Shown here: one piece after another, positions 9,466 through 18,516 of the stretch | Layout: each line of letters starts with the position of its first letter | How positions within the stretch are numbered: position 1 is the first letter of the stretch | Source of the DNA: a halophilic archaeon | GTDB lineage: Archaea; Halobacteriota; Halobacteria; Halobacteriales; Haladaptataceae | Direction: 5' to 3' | Assembly: GCA_003298465.1 (NCBI GenBank) | Contig: QNGA01000005.1 | Coordinates: 1 to 64,000 of the forward strand | Length of the DNA stretch: 64,000 nt | Notes under the pieces: model-generated | The model's database searches: none | Told to the model about the DNA's origin: nothing | Seen by the model: the letters and a program-made list of their open reading frames with translations, nothing else | Translations under genes and position numbers: made by a program

Positions 9466-10434
9466 TTACTCCCCGCCGGGTCGGTCGAACACGGTCCCGA
9501 GGCTGCGACCAGCGAGCGCTACGACCGTCGCGATCCTCGTCTTCTGCAGATTTCGCTCGCTGAAATAACAGCCCAAGTCCAACAGCGTCTGCTCACTACC
9601 ACGATAATCGTAGGTTGACGTGGCGAGTCTCCCCTCGGGGCAACGCGTCGTAGCGACAAGTGGGACATCCTCTCGTGCGAGGGCTTCCAGTGGGGGAATG
9701 ATCCCTGGCGGAATGTGGCCTGAACCAAGAGTTGCTAGTACTACCGCCTCGAAATCGCCTGGTTCAGGTATCTGCGATGGCGGCATCTCTGCCGTCACCG
9801 TGAGGGCAGCGACCTGGTTCGTCAGTGCCTCTGGATCGACGTCTATCGTCGGGGTCGGATCGACGCTGGCTCGCCATCGAATCGTTGCTTCGTCGTGAAC
9901 GGCGAGCGGGCCCAGCTCGGGCGATTGAAACGTATCGAGTCTCATCGAGTGGGTCTTCGTGACGAGCTTGGCTGCGTGAACCTGGTCGTTGAACGCGACC
10001 AGGACTCCACGTCCACGAGCACCGTCGCTCGTCACCGTTCGAATGGCCGTGAGGAGATTGGCTGGGCCATCAGGACTCGCCAGCGATGGGTTTCGCATCG
10101 CGCCCGTGAATACGACGGGCGTATCGCCATCGTAACAGAGATCCACGGAGTACGCTACCTCTTCGAGGGTGTCCGTCCCCTGTGTAACGACGATACCATC
10201 CACTGTATCGTCACGGTCATACTCGGCTACCAGCTCGCTGAGCTCGTGCATCTGACTGATCGAGAACTGCGGACTGGGAATATTCGAGAAGTCGTCCGTG
10301 GTCAACTCGATGTCATCGCTCAGCCCTGGGACGCTCGCGATGAGATCATCACCGCTCAATTCAGGACTGGCTCCACCACCAGAGTCCTTGGTTGACGCTA
10401 TCGTCCCACCGGTAGAAATGACAACTACTGACAT
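9466..10434 (-). CDS. ansA: L-asparaginase
   Basis: A 322-aa protein of the asparaginase/glutaminase family, hydrolysing L-asparagine to aspartate and ammonia. The first catalytic Thr motif is at the N-terminus (VVISTGGTIAST, Thr about residue 9). The second motif, VVTQGTDTLEE, lies near residue 85, and the family segment NPSLASPDGPANL follows. No signal peptide is seen, so it is cytoplasmic. It converges with the D-amino-acid enzyme (39-nt gap) and diverges from threonine synthase. Aspartate produced here is a precursor of threonine, which fits the neighbour's role. The gene symbol is given by family; type I versus II is not resolved. Confidence 0.88.
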   Translation of the reverse strand: MSVVVISTGGTIASTKDSGGGASPELSGDDLIASVPGLSDDIELTTDDFSNIPSPQFSISQMHELSELVAEYDRDDTVDGIVVTQGTDTLEEVAYSVDLCYDGDTPVVFTGAMRNPSLASPDGPANLLTAIRTVTSDGARGRGVLVAFNDQVHAAKLVTKTHSMRLDTFQSPELGPLAVHDEATIRWRASVDPTPTIDVDPEALTNQVAALTVTAEMPPSQIPEPGDFEAVVLATLGSGHIPPGIIPPLEALAREDVPLVATTRCPEGRLATSTYDYRGSEQTLLDLGCYFSERNLQKTRIATVVALAGRSLGTVFDRPGGE

Positions 10435-10625
10435 TGACGGGGGGTTTCGACGCGAGTCTCTAATATCCTCTCATTGCCTTACTTGGAGCGTTGCTGGGAG
10501 AGAACGCTCAGTGCGTCCTCTTTCTACCAGAACCGCTCCAGGGTATGAGGCCCCTTCCGTCATCGGTCAAGACGTCGCGCTACCGCTATCGGTGTTCATT
10601 TTACACCCAGTGACAAAGGGACAGT

Positions 10626-11705
10626 ATGCCTAGCCCAGAACTTGTCTGTACTTCCTGCGGCCGAACATACAGTGACCAGTGGCGGTGCGAGTGTGGCGGC
10701 GTCCTCGACTTCGCTCAGCAACCGCTTCCGGAGTACGACCAGCCAGACGCCGGTCAGTTCGATACGCGAGACGGACTCTGGTCTTTTGATATGTTCATTC
10801 CCGTCGAGAAAGGTTCCTCTCTCGGCGAAGGAATGACGCCACTGATTCCATCATCGACGTGGGACGCCCAGTTCAAGCTCGAATACGTCTCGCCCACGGG
10901 TAGCTTCAAGGATCGGGGTGCGACCACGACGATCAGTCACGCAATCGCGTCTGGCGCAAATCGCGTCGTGGAGGACTCATCAGGAAACGCTGGAGCTGCC
11001 ATCGCAACCTACGCAGCCCAAGCAGGCATCGAGGCGGAGATCTACGTCCCAGCGGAGGTGAAGGAGTCGAAGCTCCGAGCAATCGAACAGGCCGGTGCAA
11101 CGCCTGTTCGGATCGAAGGCGGACGCCAAGCCGTGACTGATGCCTGTATCGATGCCGTCGAATCCGGCGACGCGTGGTACGCGAGCCATTCGTGGAGCCC
11201 AGCGTTCTTCGCAGGAACGGCGACGTTCGCGTACGAGGTCGCGCTCCAACGTGACTGGAGCGTCCCTGATGCGATCGTGATGCCACTCGGTCACGGCACC
11301 CTGTTCCTGGGAGTGTACCGTGGGTTCAAGGCGTTGGCTGAAGCGGGATGGATCGATTCAGTGCCGCGTCTACTCGGTGCGCAAGCCGCCGGGTACGCTC
11401 CGATTGCGAGCGAACTCCATGAGGTCCCCGAGGGTGAGAACGACGTCGCAGACGGCATCCAGATACGGGAGCCCACACGAAAAGAACAGCTCCTGGATGC
11501 GATTGCCGAGACCGATGGTGATGCGATTGCCATTGCGGAAGATGCCGTGCAGACGGAGTTAAACCGGCTCCATAGACAAGGATTCTACGTGGAACCAACC
11601 TCTGCTACCGCACCTGCAGCACTCGCGGCGTATCGAGAAAGCGGAACGCTTGCGGAAGATGCAGACGTGGTAATGCCCCTCACCGGACATGGGATGAAGA
11701 CTTAA
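10626..11705 (+). CDS. thrC: Threonine synthase
   Basis: A 359-aa fold-type II PLP enzyme converting O-phosphohomoserine to threonine. It begins with a zinc-ribbon-like Cys cluster (CTSCGRTYSDQWRCECGG), common in archaeal ThrC. The PLP-lysine motif is PTGSFKDRGATT at about residue 95. A substrate-loop region (DSSGNAGAAIATYAA) and a C-terminal VMPLTGHGMKT complete the domain. Length is slightly below that of typical haloarchaeal ThrC. It is preceded by the divergent asparaginase gene. Some haloarchaea carry several ThrC-like paralogues, so a related beta-elimination activity is possible. Confidence 0.85.
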   Translation: MPSPELVCTSCGRTYSDQWRCECGGVLDFAQQPLPEYDQPDAGQFDTRDGLWSFDMFIPVEKGSSLGEGMTPLIPSSTWDAQFKLEYVSPTGSFKDRGATTTISHAIASGANRVVEDSSGNAGAAIATYAAQAGIEAEIYVPAEVKESKLRAIEQAGATPVRIEGGRQAVTDACIDAVESGDAWYASHSWSPAFFAGTATFAYEVALQRDWSVPDAIVMPLGHGTLFLGVYRGFKALAEAGWIDSVPRLLGAQAAGYAPIASELHEVPEGENDVADGIQIREPTRKEQLLDAIAETDGDAIAIAEDAVQTELNRLHRQGFYVEPTSATAPAALAAYRESGTLAEDADVVMPLTGHGMKT

Positions 11706-12031
11706 TCTGACAGAGCATTCATCGATTCATTCGCACATCTACCTAACAGCACATTCACTCAGACATTCCTGAATCAAAGCTAATCCAGATGAGCCCGTAT
11801 GCATTGAGAAGGTCGGTCTCAACTACTGTCGTGCTGTGGAAGTTGAGACTACAGTGGCTTTAGAGGCTCTGTAATGCGTGGGATCGGACGAATTAGTGAG
11901 TGGGGATTGTTTCAACTCGTCTCTCAAGCGCCCATTCTTGTGGTCGTCGCAATTGATTCGATGATTTCTCCAGACTGCTACCAGTGTTGCCACTCAGCAA
12001 ATGGGACGTTCGGTCGAACTGAGGGGGTTTT
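11706..12031 (-). repeat. 3' flank of IS4-like copy 2 with conserved stem-loop
   Basis: No gene. GTCTCAACT at 11816-11824 and AGTTGAGAC at 11841-11849 form a perfect 9-bp stem with a 16-nt loop. The stem is followed by CTACAG and a TTTAGAGG block, then GGACGAATTAGTGA and CCACTCAG, all shared with 28253-28446 and, more eroded, with 6190-6392. A GTATGCATTGAG box precedes the stem here (about 11798) and in the 28.2-kb copy. Confidence 0.6.
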
Positions 12032-12575
12032 CTACCCGATTCCCGTCTCTTTCTTCAGCACCGTCAGCATGTCATCGGCCGTCACGATCAGCGCATATTC
12101 GTACTCGCCGGTCAACTCGACTTGAACGAGCAGGTCGACCGCTCGCCAGATCGAATACAGGAGACACGCAAACGCGAAGTAGAAAAACCGCAATACGAAA
12201 TTCTTCGATATCGTCGCGACCATAAACCACTTGCTGGACTTATAGCCGCTCTCAATCTCCCAGCGGTAGCTGTACTCAGTGAGGAATCCGCCACCTCGAT
12301 TCGGCATAAATACCGAATCCTGCCGGTGATCATCGTGCTCGGCGTTCTCTTTCCGTCGGTAGATCAGCGTCGTCTCGTGCCACTCGTTGTTCCCGAGATG
12401 CAGTTTCCAATCGATCTCGTACCGGTCTTGGCCCCACTGGAACAGTCGCTTCGCTTGAGCCTCCTCACTGGTCTGCATTCGTTTGGGCACGACGTACGAG
12501 AGCCCGCGTTGGCTGATCATCTCCAGAACGTGCTGGCTGTCAAACTCCCGATCCATCAGTCCATTATCGACGTGG
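12032..12575 (-). pseudogene. Truncated IS4-like transposase, copy 2 (C-terminal part)
   Basis: The C-terminal ~180 codons of the same transposase as 6393-8068. It starts inside the second-Asp motif (GLMDREFDSQHV) and retains the YREK region as YSYRWEIESGYKSSK and the tail LLVQVELTGEYEY. Everything upstream is missing, cut at about 12576 where an IS200/IS605-type end sequence begins. Similarity to copy 1 is high but with many substitutions, so this is an old truncated copy rather than a recent duplication. Confidence 0.85.
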
Positions 12576-12576
12576 A

Positions 12577-12640
12577 CCAAAGACGGCGCTGTATCCCCTC
12601 CGTAAAGGAAGGGGGCTTAGCGCCTGCATTACAGCTAATA
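12577..12640. repeat. IS200/IS605-family end hairpin (solo fragment)
   Basis: Nested inverted repeats: GGCGCT (12585-12590) pairs with AGCGCC (12619-12624), enclosing CCCCT and AGGGG arms. The whole segment from CCAAAGACGGCGCTGTATCC to GCCTGCATTACAGCTAA recurs at 23441-23526. It matches the end next to tnpA at 16845-16914. Here no tnpA or tnpB adjoins it, so it is a solo or deletion-derived end lying against the truncated transposase. Confidence 0.7.
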
Positions 12641-12689
12641 AATTCCCACTAATAGGTGGTTTTGTAAATAGGGTGTGTATTCACACCAC

Positions 12690-14291
12690 ATGGCATCCGA
12701 CTTCGGCATCCTATCACTCGTTCCACCACTGTTGGCAATCGCGCTCGCAATCATCACGCGCCGAGCGTTGCTGTCGCTGTTCATCGGTGTGTGGACCGGA
12801 GGCATCATCTACACCGGGAGCATCCGCATCGCACAGCTGTTCGACTGGGTCATCTCCTCGATCGGTGAGAGCTTGTTCCACGCGAAAATTCTCGTCTTCA
12901 CGCTCTTATTGGGGGCTGGCATCGCCCTCATCTGGCGGTCCGGCGGCGCGTTCGCAATCACGAACTTCGCCACCCGGCGCGTCGATTCGCATCGAAAAAT
13001 CGGTATTGGGGCGTGGCTCCTCGGCATCATCTGGGACTTCGACGACTATTCCAACAATGCCCTCGTCGGCAGTTCGATGAAAGACCTCACCGACGAGATG
13101 AACATGTCCCGCGAGAAATTAGCGTATATCCTCGACTCAACCGCCGCTCCCGTCGCGACCATCGGCATCTCCAGTTGGGTCGCGTTCGAAATCGGTCTTA
13201 TCAATACCCAATACAAAGAACTCGGCATCCAGAACGAGACGCCCTCGGCCGCCGCGACGTTCATCCAGAGCATCCCCTATAACATGTATTCGCTCCTCGC
13301 CGTGGCGATGGTCGGCGTCATCGTCATCACGCAACGGGACTTCGGCGAGATGTTGGACGCGGAGGATCGCGCGCAACGCACCGGGAACGTCATCCGCGAG
13401 AACGCTCGCCCACTACAGAACATCAAGGAAGAACTCGGCGAACCGCTGAGCGACGACGCCCCACTTCGGATGTTCCTCGCGCCCGTCCTCGCTCTCGTCC
13501 TCGTCGTCGTTGGCGGCGCGGCGATGATGGGCTACGCTCCCGATCGGGACTTCGTAACGATGATCGAGAACACGAACGTCGCCACTGCGCTCGTTTGAGG
13601 ATCGTTCGCCATGGTCGCCACGGCCATCACGCTCGCGCGAATCGAAGGCATCATGACCATCGACCAAGCGATGGACACCGTTATCGACGGGTTCGGCACG
13701 ATGCTCACCGCCGTCAGCATCCTCGTGATGGCGTGGTCGATTGGGGCCGTCGCCACCGCATTCGGGACCGGCTCGTACGTCACCAACCTCGCTACAGGCA
13801 TCGTCTCGCCCATGATGCTCCCCATCGTCATCTTCCTCACCTCCACGTTCATCTCGTTCGCCATCGGCACGTCGTGGGGTACCATGTCCATCATGACGCC
13901 CATCGTCATCCCGCTCGCGTGGAACATCGGCGATACCTCGCAAATCATCGCCGTCGCCGTCGGCGCGATGTTCAGCGGGGCTATCTTCGGCGACAACTGC
14001 TCGCCCATCTCTGACACCACCGTCCTCGCCTCGACGTTCGCGGGGTCCGACCACATCGACCACGTCCACACCCAGATGTACTACGCTGGCACTGTCCTGA
14101 TAGCCACCGCCGTCATGTACACTCTCTACGGCGTCACGGGCGTCAGTCCGCTCATCTTGCTCCCAGTTGGCGTCGTGGCACTGGTAGGTCTGGTGTACAC
14201 CTTCTCGGAATGGGACGCCCAACGAAAGAACACCGCGGCGAAACCAGCCTCCGGGAAGGTCAGACAATCGGGGGCTAGTGGCGACGACTGA
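12690..14291 (+). pseudogene. nhaC: NhaC-family Na+/H+ antiporter interrupted by an in-frame stop
   Basis: A single reading frame from ATG 12690 to the stop ending at 14291 encodes about 530 residues with some ten membrane segments of the NhaC type. Examples are LGIIWDFDDYSNNALVGSSM, AIGTSWGTMSIMTPIVIPLA and AIFGDNCSPISDTTVLAS. The frame is interrupted only by TGA at 13596-13598. Both halves are in the same frame and the context ALV-stop-GSFAMVA would read ALVWGSFAMVA with one base change. Function if intact: sodium/proton or related exchange (some relatives exchange malate/lactate). The interruption may be a real nonsense mutation or a sequence error. Neighbouring amino-acid genes do not reveal the substrate. 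Confidence 0.85.
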
Positions 14292-14487
14292 CGCCCGCTA
14301 ACGCTGTCAGCTCTCTCGTCTTTTTGCTTCGACCATCTACAAGCGTTTTCGTACGACGTTCGCTCTCCCTCGGAGACTGATTCTACCCTCCATACACCAC
14401 TCATACTATCCGGTTTCTTCTCGAGAGATGTGGACGGCTCTTGTTCGACCGGGAACGTACGCTGCCAGCGTCGTTGACTAGTACTCC

Positions 14488-14598
14488 TCAGAATTCCTTG
14501 TCGACGCCCTCGGGTGAGAGATTCCCGTGTTCGACGTCAAGAGCGTCCCTGTTACAATCACAGTAAAATAGACTGCCGATATCAGTCTCGATTTTCAC
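14488..14598 (-). CDS. Possible 36-aa small protein or gene remnant
   Basis: Starting at GTG 14598 the frame reads VKIETDIGSLFYCDCNRD, then ALDVEHGNLSPEGVDKEF and a stop. Its acidic composition and Cys-x-Cys look like haloarchaeal protein sequence, and it sits just downstream of the UspA-like gene on the same strand (39-nt gap). The frame stays open upstream without a clear start, so it may instead be the 3' end of a lost gene. Not recognised as any family. Confidence 0.3.
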   Translation of the reverse strand: MKIETDIGSLFYCDCNRDALDVEHGNLSPEGVDKEF

Positions 14599-14636
14599 GT
14601 ATTTCCCTCGATGACGGGGACTTGGCCTCGCAAAAG

Positions 14637-15353
14637 CTAAATCACGATGATAGGTGTGTTTGTTTTGTCGGCGATGTAGTTGTGGATAGGCCCTAAGAAG
14701 CGGTCTTCGATCTCTAGTTCTCCAGTTTCACCAACAATTACGATATTGTGGTTATGAGCGCGGTCTACGATTGCTGCTTCGACGTTGTCAGTTATTTCCA
14801 CTGTGGTTTCAAGATCATTCTCGGCAAACCCTCGGTTGAGAAGCGCTTGTTTTGCCTCCGTTAACATCCTTTTTGCTGCCTCGATGGCAGTTCCGTTGGG
14901 GGCAGCATGATAGAGTTCCACGACAAATATGTTAGCTCGGTCAAAGCCGCATATGAAGTCTACAATTTCGTCGAACTTCCGGTCATCTCGAAGTGGGACA
15001 AGAATATTACTAAACCTCGTAAGACGCTTGGGGATTAGTACACCGTCAACATTTGTTTCTGCTGCAATACGATCCTGCAATTCGCCCTCCCCTGTACCGG
15101 GGTGGCCGAAGTGTAATTGGACATCAGTTAATGCACCTGCACGACTAAATTGTGCCGCCATATCGTAGAGAACCGCCTTTGCCTCTGCCTCGTGTTTTTC
15201 TTGCATAGCTTCTTGCGAACCGTTCTCAGGCGTGTTCCAGAATCCGAATAAAATGATATTAAACCCATTCATACCTACAATATTAACATTATCCAGCGGA
15301 TATATCACTGGGTCCGGGAAGACAGCTGGAATCAGCAGTGTTGGTCTTCGCAT
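14637..15353 (-). CDS. UspA-like protein, two divergent Usp-type halves
   Basis: A 238-aa protein without a signal peptide. The first half (NIVGMNGFNIILFGFWNTPE to about residue 115) and the second half (beginning RFSNILVPLRDDRKFDEIVD and ending GPIHNYIADKTNTPIIVI) each have the alternating beta/alpha Usp pattern. The typical ATP loop is altered: the second half has IVGETGELEIEDRFLGPIHN instead of G-2x-G-9x-GS. This suggests a non-ATP-binding or divergent Usp. Haloarchaeal two-domain Usp proteins often accompany transporters, and the broken NhaC gene lies upstream on the other strand. Role unknown. Confidence 0.65.
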   Translation of the reverse strand: MRRPTLLIPAVFPDPVIYPLDNVNIVGMNGFNIILFGFWNTPENGSQEAMQEKHEAEAKAVLYDMAAQFSRAGALTDVQLHFGHPGTGEGELQDRIAAETNVDGVLIPKRLTRFSNILVPLRDDRKFDEIVDFICGFDRANIFVVELYHAAPNGTAIEAAKRMLTEAKQALLNRGFAENDLETTVEITDNVEAAIVDRAHNHNIVIVGETGELEIEDRFLGPIHNYIADKTNTPIIVI

Positions 15354-15508
15354 CTCACGTAGAATTAGTCTTTACAGGAGATGCAAAATACCTGCCGATA
15401 TTTCAGTTCTTGATTTCAACTATAGTATAGACCAAATTAGCTCTATTATCATCCCACCTCTATTAAATAGCAGACTCCCTACCTGACGCCCTACAGGACA
15501 GTCCTGGT

Positions 15509-16345
15509 TCAGAAGCCAGGCGCAAATTCGTGGTAAGTTCTCTCCCGTGTTGGTGTGGTGTGCTCGCATCCAGCCGGCAACATCGGGATCAGTGAACGAA
15601 TCTCGATATGCCGGCCACCGACATCCAGTCCGTCATCCGCCGACAACGTCCGACTTTCCATGTCGTTCACGCCGGGAACCCGGTCGGCCAGTTCCTCCAT
15701 CACGCGATCGCCGACGTTCGTGTCCGCATACCCGTAGTGGGTGGCGACCGTCCGATAGTCCCTATGGGCAATCATCGCGTCGTTCTCCTTTGAGATCTTC
15801 GTCCCGGCTTCCGGCACATCGAGATATTTCTCCTCAACCTCTGCGAACCATTCTCCTGTTGGCTCCTTCTTGACTGTGACCTGCTTGAGTTTGGCGTGGT
15901 CGGGGATGGCGCGGTGAAGCCGAATCGGTATGTCCGCGAGTTTCGAGAGTGACAGTACAGTCTGACCGCCCTTCTTGTCGAGTTTGAAGCCAGACTGGCT
16001 GTAGGTGAAACTGCGGAACTCCCGTGGCGGTTTCCACTTGAGTTGACCGACGCCGTAGCCGTTCTCCTTGAGCGCGGAGAGGCCTTTGAGGTTGTCGAAC
16101 AGACGTTCCACGACGGTTTGGAGAACCTTCGAGTACACGTCCGAGAGGCCGTCCCACCACGTCTTGAGGTCGGGTAGCTCCGACCGTAGGGTGGTCATGG
16201 ACGGCAGTTCACCGTGTTCGTCTTGGTACTCGTTGAGGCGGTAGCGCATATGGTTGTACAGTTGCCGACAAATGTCTCGGTGGCAGTCCAATTCCTCGCG
16301 GTGGGCGTCAGACGGTTTGAGACGGTACTTGTAGGCGTAGTACAT
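15509..16345 (-). pseudogene. tnpB: TnpB (IS605-type), N-terminal half with chimeric C-terminus
   Basis: Residues 1-170 are clear TnpB: MYYAYKYRLKPSDAHREEL, then DVYSKVLQTVVERLFDNLK, WKPPREFRSFTYSQSGFKLD and TVKKEPTGEWFAEVEE. The RuvC-like nuclease half normally starting with a G-I-D-x-G motif is absent. Instead the frame continues into unrelated sequence (AMIAHRDYRTVATHYGYADT and onward) without the three catalytic acids or the zinc ribbon. The protein therefore cannot be an active RNA-guided nuclease. It starts 2 nt after the tnpA stop, the usual IS605 order. The origin of the foreign tail is not recognised. Confidence 0.75.
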
Positions 16346-16346
16346 T

Positions 16347-16751
16347 CTACTCGCGTTGGTCCTCGACGTACTGTTTCAGCACATCCAGCGAGACCTGCCC
16401 CGTCGAGATGAGACAGTAGGAGTCGTTCCAGAACGAGTCGCCCCACAGTTCGGTTTTCAGTTCGTCCGCGTACTCGTTGCGGATACGACGGGCGGTCGCG
16501 CCCTTGACCGTGTTGATGAATTTCACGAGGTCTGTGGTTGGCTTCGCTCGGAAGAGGATGTGTACGTGGTCGTCCTCGCCGTCAAGGTTCGTCAGTTAAA
16601 CACCGTAGTTGTCCGTGAACCCGCTGATGACCCCGTGAATGAATCGGGTTCGCTCCTCGGTTAACACTCCGCGCCGATACTTCGTGGTGAGTATCAGGGG
16701 GTAGTGCAGGGAAAACGTCGAGTGCGCTCCCGAGTCGAGGTCGTATTCCAT
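16347..16751 (-). pseudogene. tnpA: TnpA (IS200/IS605 Y1 HUH transposase) with an in-frame stop
   Basis: The minus-strand frame from ATG 16751 to the stop at 16347 encodes the ~134-aa Y1 transposase. It has the start STFSLHYPLILTTKYRRGVL, the metal-binding HUH motif in DGEDDHVHILF and a Tyr near the C-terminus (VLKQYVEDQ). Codon 52 is TAA (16596-16598), interrupting YGV-stop-LTNL before the HUH motif; one C-to-T change from CAA would explain it. An active enzyme would cut and rejoin single-stranded element ends. The end hairpin lies about 95 nt upstream. Confidence 0.85.
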
Positions 16752-16844
16752 TGGGTTCGGTCAATACTATGCTACCCTACTGCAAAACCGTTGAGACTGC
16801 GTGGGCCTGTGGACCTGCCACAGAATCGTGTATGAGAACTGTGC

Positions 16845-16914
16845 GGCGCTGTATCCCCTTCCTGCTCGCGCCTCCCGTTCGGTCGGCGCTCGTTGAGGAA
16901 GGGGGCTTAGCGCC
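16845..16914. repeat. IS605 end hairpin upstream of tnpA
   Basis: Outer arms GGCGCT (16845-16850) and AGCGCC (16909-16914) and inner arms CCCCTTCCT (16855-16863) and AGGAAGGGG (16897-16905) make a long imperfect hairpin. In IS200/IS605 elements TnpA recognises subterminal hairpins. Its position above tnpA makes this the left end in element orientation. Related ends are at 12577-12640, 23441-23526 and, weaker, 35334-35400. Confidence 0.75.
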
Positions 16915-16938
16915 TCAATTCAGTAAAGCCGTGGTAGC

Positions 16939-17913
16939 TCAAGGCCGGGGTTCCTCTAGGTCAGACTGGTTCCGGAGCTCAATAGTGCCGGTAAGACCCC
17001 GCTGGGGGTAGGGGATTTCAATTCCGGCGTCATCGAAGCGTTGTTTCACGTTCTTGATGTACTCACTTCGGACCTGTAGGAACTTCGCTCGGCTGGGGTT
17101 CGCGATCCAAAACCGTGCAACGAGGCCAACAGAGGAATCGGCAAGGGCTTCGTCACCCATACGGATTGTCGGAGCGGGGTCTGAGAGAATGTCTGGATGG
17201 CGCTCGGCCTCTTCATACAGAATCTGAGTCGCTTTCTCGACGTCATCCCCATAGCCAATCCCGAATGTACACTTGAGACGGAGTTCATCCTCCGCGACGG
17301 GGTTGTTAATCACATCCTGAGTAAGTAGAGAGTTTGGCACAGTGAGAAGTTCATTATCGAACGTCTGAATACGGGTGACGCGGAGGCTAATATCCTTGAC
17401 AATGCCGGCGTTTGGGATATCACCCGATGAGGGCCATTCAATCCAGTCACCGATCTGGAACGGCCGATCAATATAGATGAAGACGCCTGCGACGAAGTTC
17501 GCGATAAGATCCTTAAGTGCAAACCCAATTGCGAGCGTGGCGGCTGCACCGATAGTTGCAAACGATGCTAAGAAATTCCCATAACCAGCAAGTCCGAATG
17601 CGACAGCGACGGCAGTAAATCCGATTGTGATTCTCAATAACCGAAGTAAGGGCTGTCGAGCGTCTCGGTTGACACCACGTGCATCCAACATCCGGTTGGC
17701 GAGTGGGACAAGCACGACACGTGCCACTACGTAAAGCACGAGAAGCGTAAGCGCAAACGTGATAATTGCTCCAACTATTTCAGCGTACGGTATCCCAAGT
17801 GAGCGGAGGAACTGTCCGATTGGGCCGACGGTCTCAGGTTGGAGATCAGGAACTGTGGGTGTCGTTGAATTTGTCGACGTATTGTTCGTCGTTGTTGTTG
17901 TTGATGGCGGCAT
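16939..17913 (-). CDS. mscS: MscS-type mechanosensitive ion channel
   Basis: A 324-aa protein. A Thr/Asn-rich N-terminal tail is followed by membrane segments at about residues 40-70, 85-115 and 118-145. The pore-lining TM3 is rich in Gly and Ala (FATIGAAATLAIGFALKDLI). Next comes the MscS beta domain (FIYIDRPFQIGDWIEW, VPNSLLTQDVINN) and the alpha/beta C-terminal domain ending IEIPYPQRGL. These are the standard elements and order of the family. Function: opens on membrane tension to release solutes during hypo-osmotic shock, important for halophiles. It stands alone between the decayed IS605 and an intergenic region. Confidence 0.92.
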   Translation of the reverse strand: MPPSTTTTTNNTSTNSTTPTVPDLQPETVGPIGQFLRSLGIPYAEIVGAIITFALTLLVLYVVARVVLVPLANRMLDARGVNRDARQPLLRLLRITIGFTAVAVAFGLAGYGNFLASFATIGAAATLAIGFALKDLIANFVAGVFIYIDRPFQIGDWIEWPSSGDIPNAGIVKDISLRVTRIQTFDNELLTVPNSLLTQDVINNPVAEDELRLKCTFGIGYGDDVEKATQILYEEAERHPDILSDPAPTIRMGDEALADSSVGLVARFWIANPSRAKFLQVRSEYIKNVKQRFDDAGIEIPYPQRGLTGTIELRNQSDLEEPRP

Positions 17914-18516
17914 TGGCTGAAACTAATGCGAGACTGAATACTCGTATCCTCTTGGAGTACAACGGTTCTGTTATCGTGATACGGATCTCGCGTCAGCTAT
18001 ACTAGTGGCCGAATTCTGGGCGTCTATGTGTACTATATTGAGTCAAGCGTATTGAGTTAGAAGTACCGATACCTCCTGAGTTCTTGAGTTGCAGTGGAAA
18101 TGCTCAAGATTGAATTCGATTTCTAACTTCGCTGTGGTCCTGTTACGGTAGTCTGCAGTAATGACTCCCATAATAGGAATTTGTAGGTCGAACATCTATG
18201 CAGTGTACGTAGACTCCAAGTACATATGGTCGCCCGATGAATCAAAGCTGGCCGAAGACGAATTAGAGGAGGTAATTGACCAGCTGGAGTGGCTGAAAAG
18301 GTAGATATCTGGCCAACGAGCGACCGAATGCTAACACTTCATCTCGACATACTCAGTCAAAACCAGTGGGAGTAATCAGAGGAAAGACTCGGTTGGCAAG
18401 TAATGAGTGGTGCAGATGGATAAAATATGCTTCCCGAGGGAGGTGACCCAGTTAGTTCCACTTCTGGTTACCGGAAGTGGAAGTCCATTTCTATTAGTGA
18501 AGAAGGTCCTGACCGC
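17914..18516. other. Intergenic region with a short coding remnant
   Basis: About 600 nt. The only suggestive coding is 18203-18304 on the plus strand, 33 codons from GTG reading VYVDSKYIWSPDESKLAEDE then LEEVIDQLEWLKR, typical acidic haloarchaeal composition. The frame lacks an upstream start or promoter and is probably the end of a lost gene. A TTCCACTTC / GAAGTGGAA inverted pair lies near 18456-18485. No RNA gene was recognised. Confidence 0.35.

Noticed and set aside
13611..14291. A separate 226-aa transporter gene
   Set aside because: It is the in-frame continuation of the NhaC gene after the TGA at 13596-13598; no independent start region or promoter is evident.
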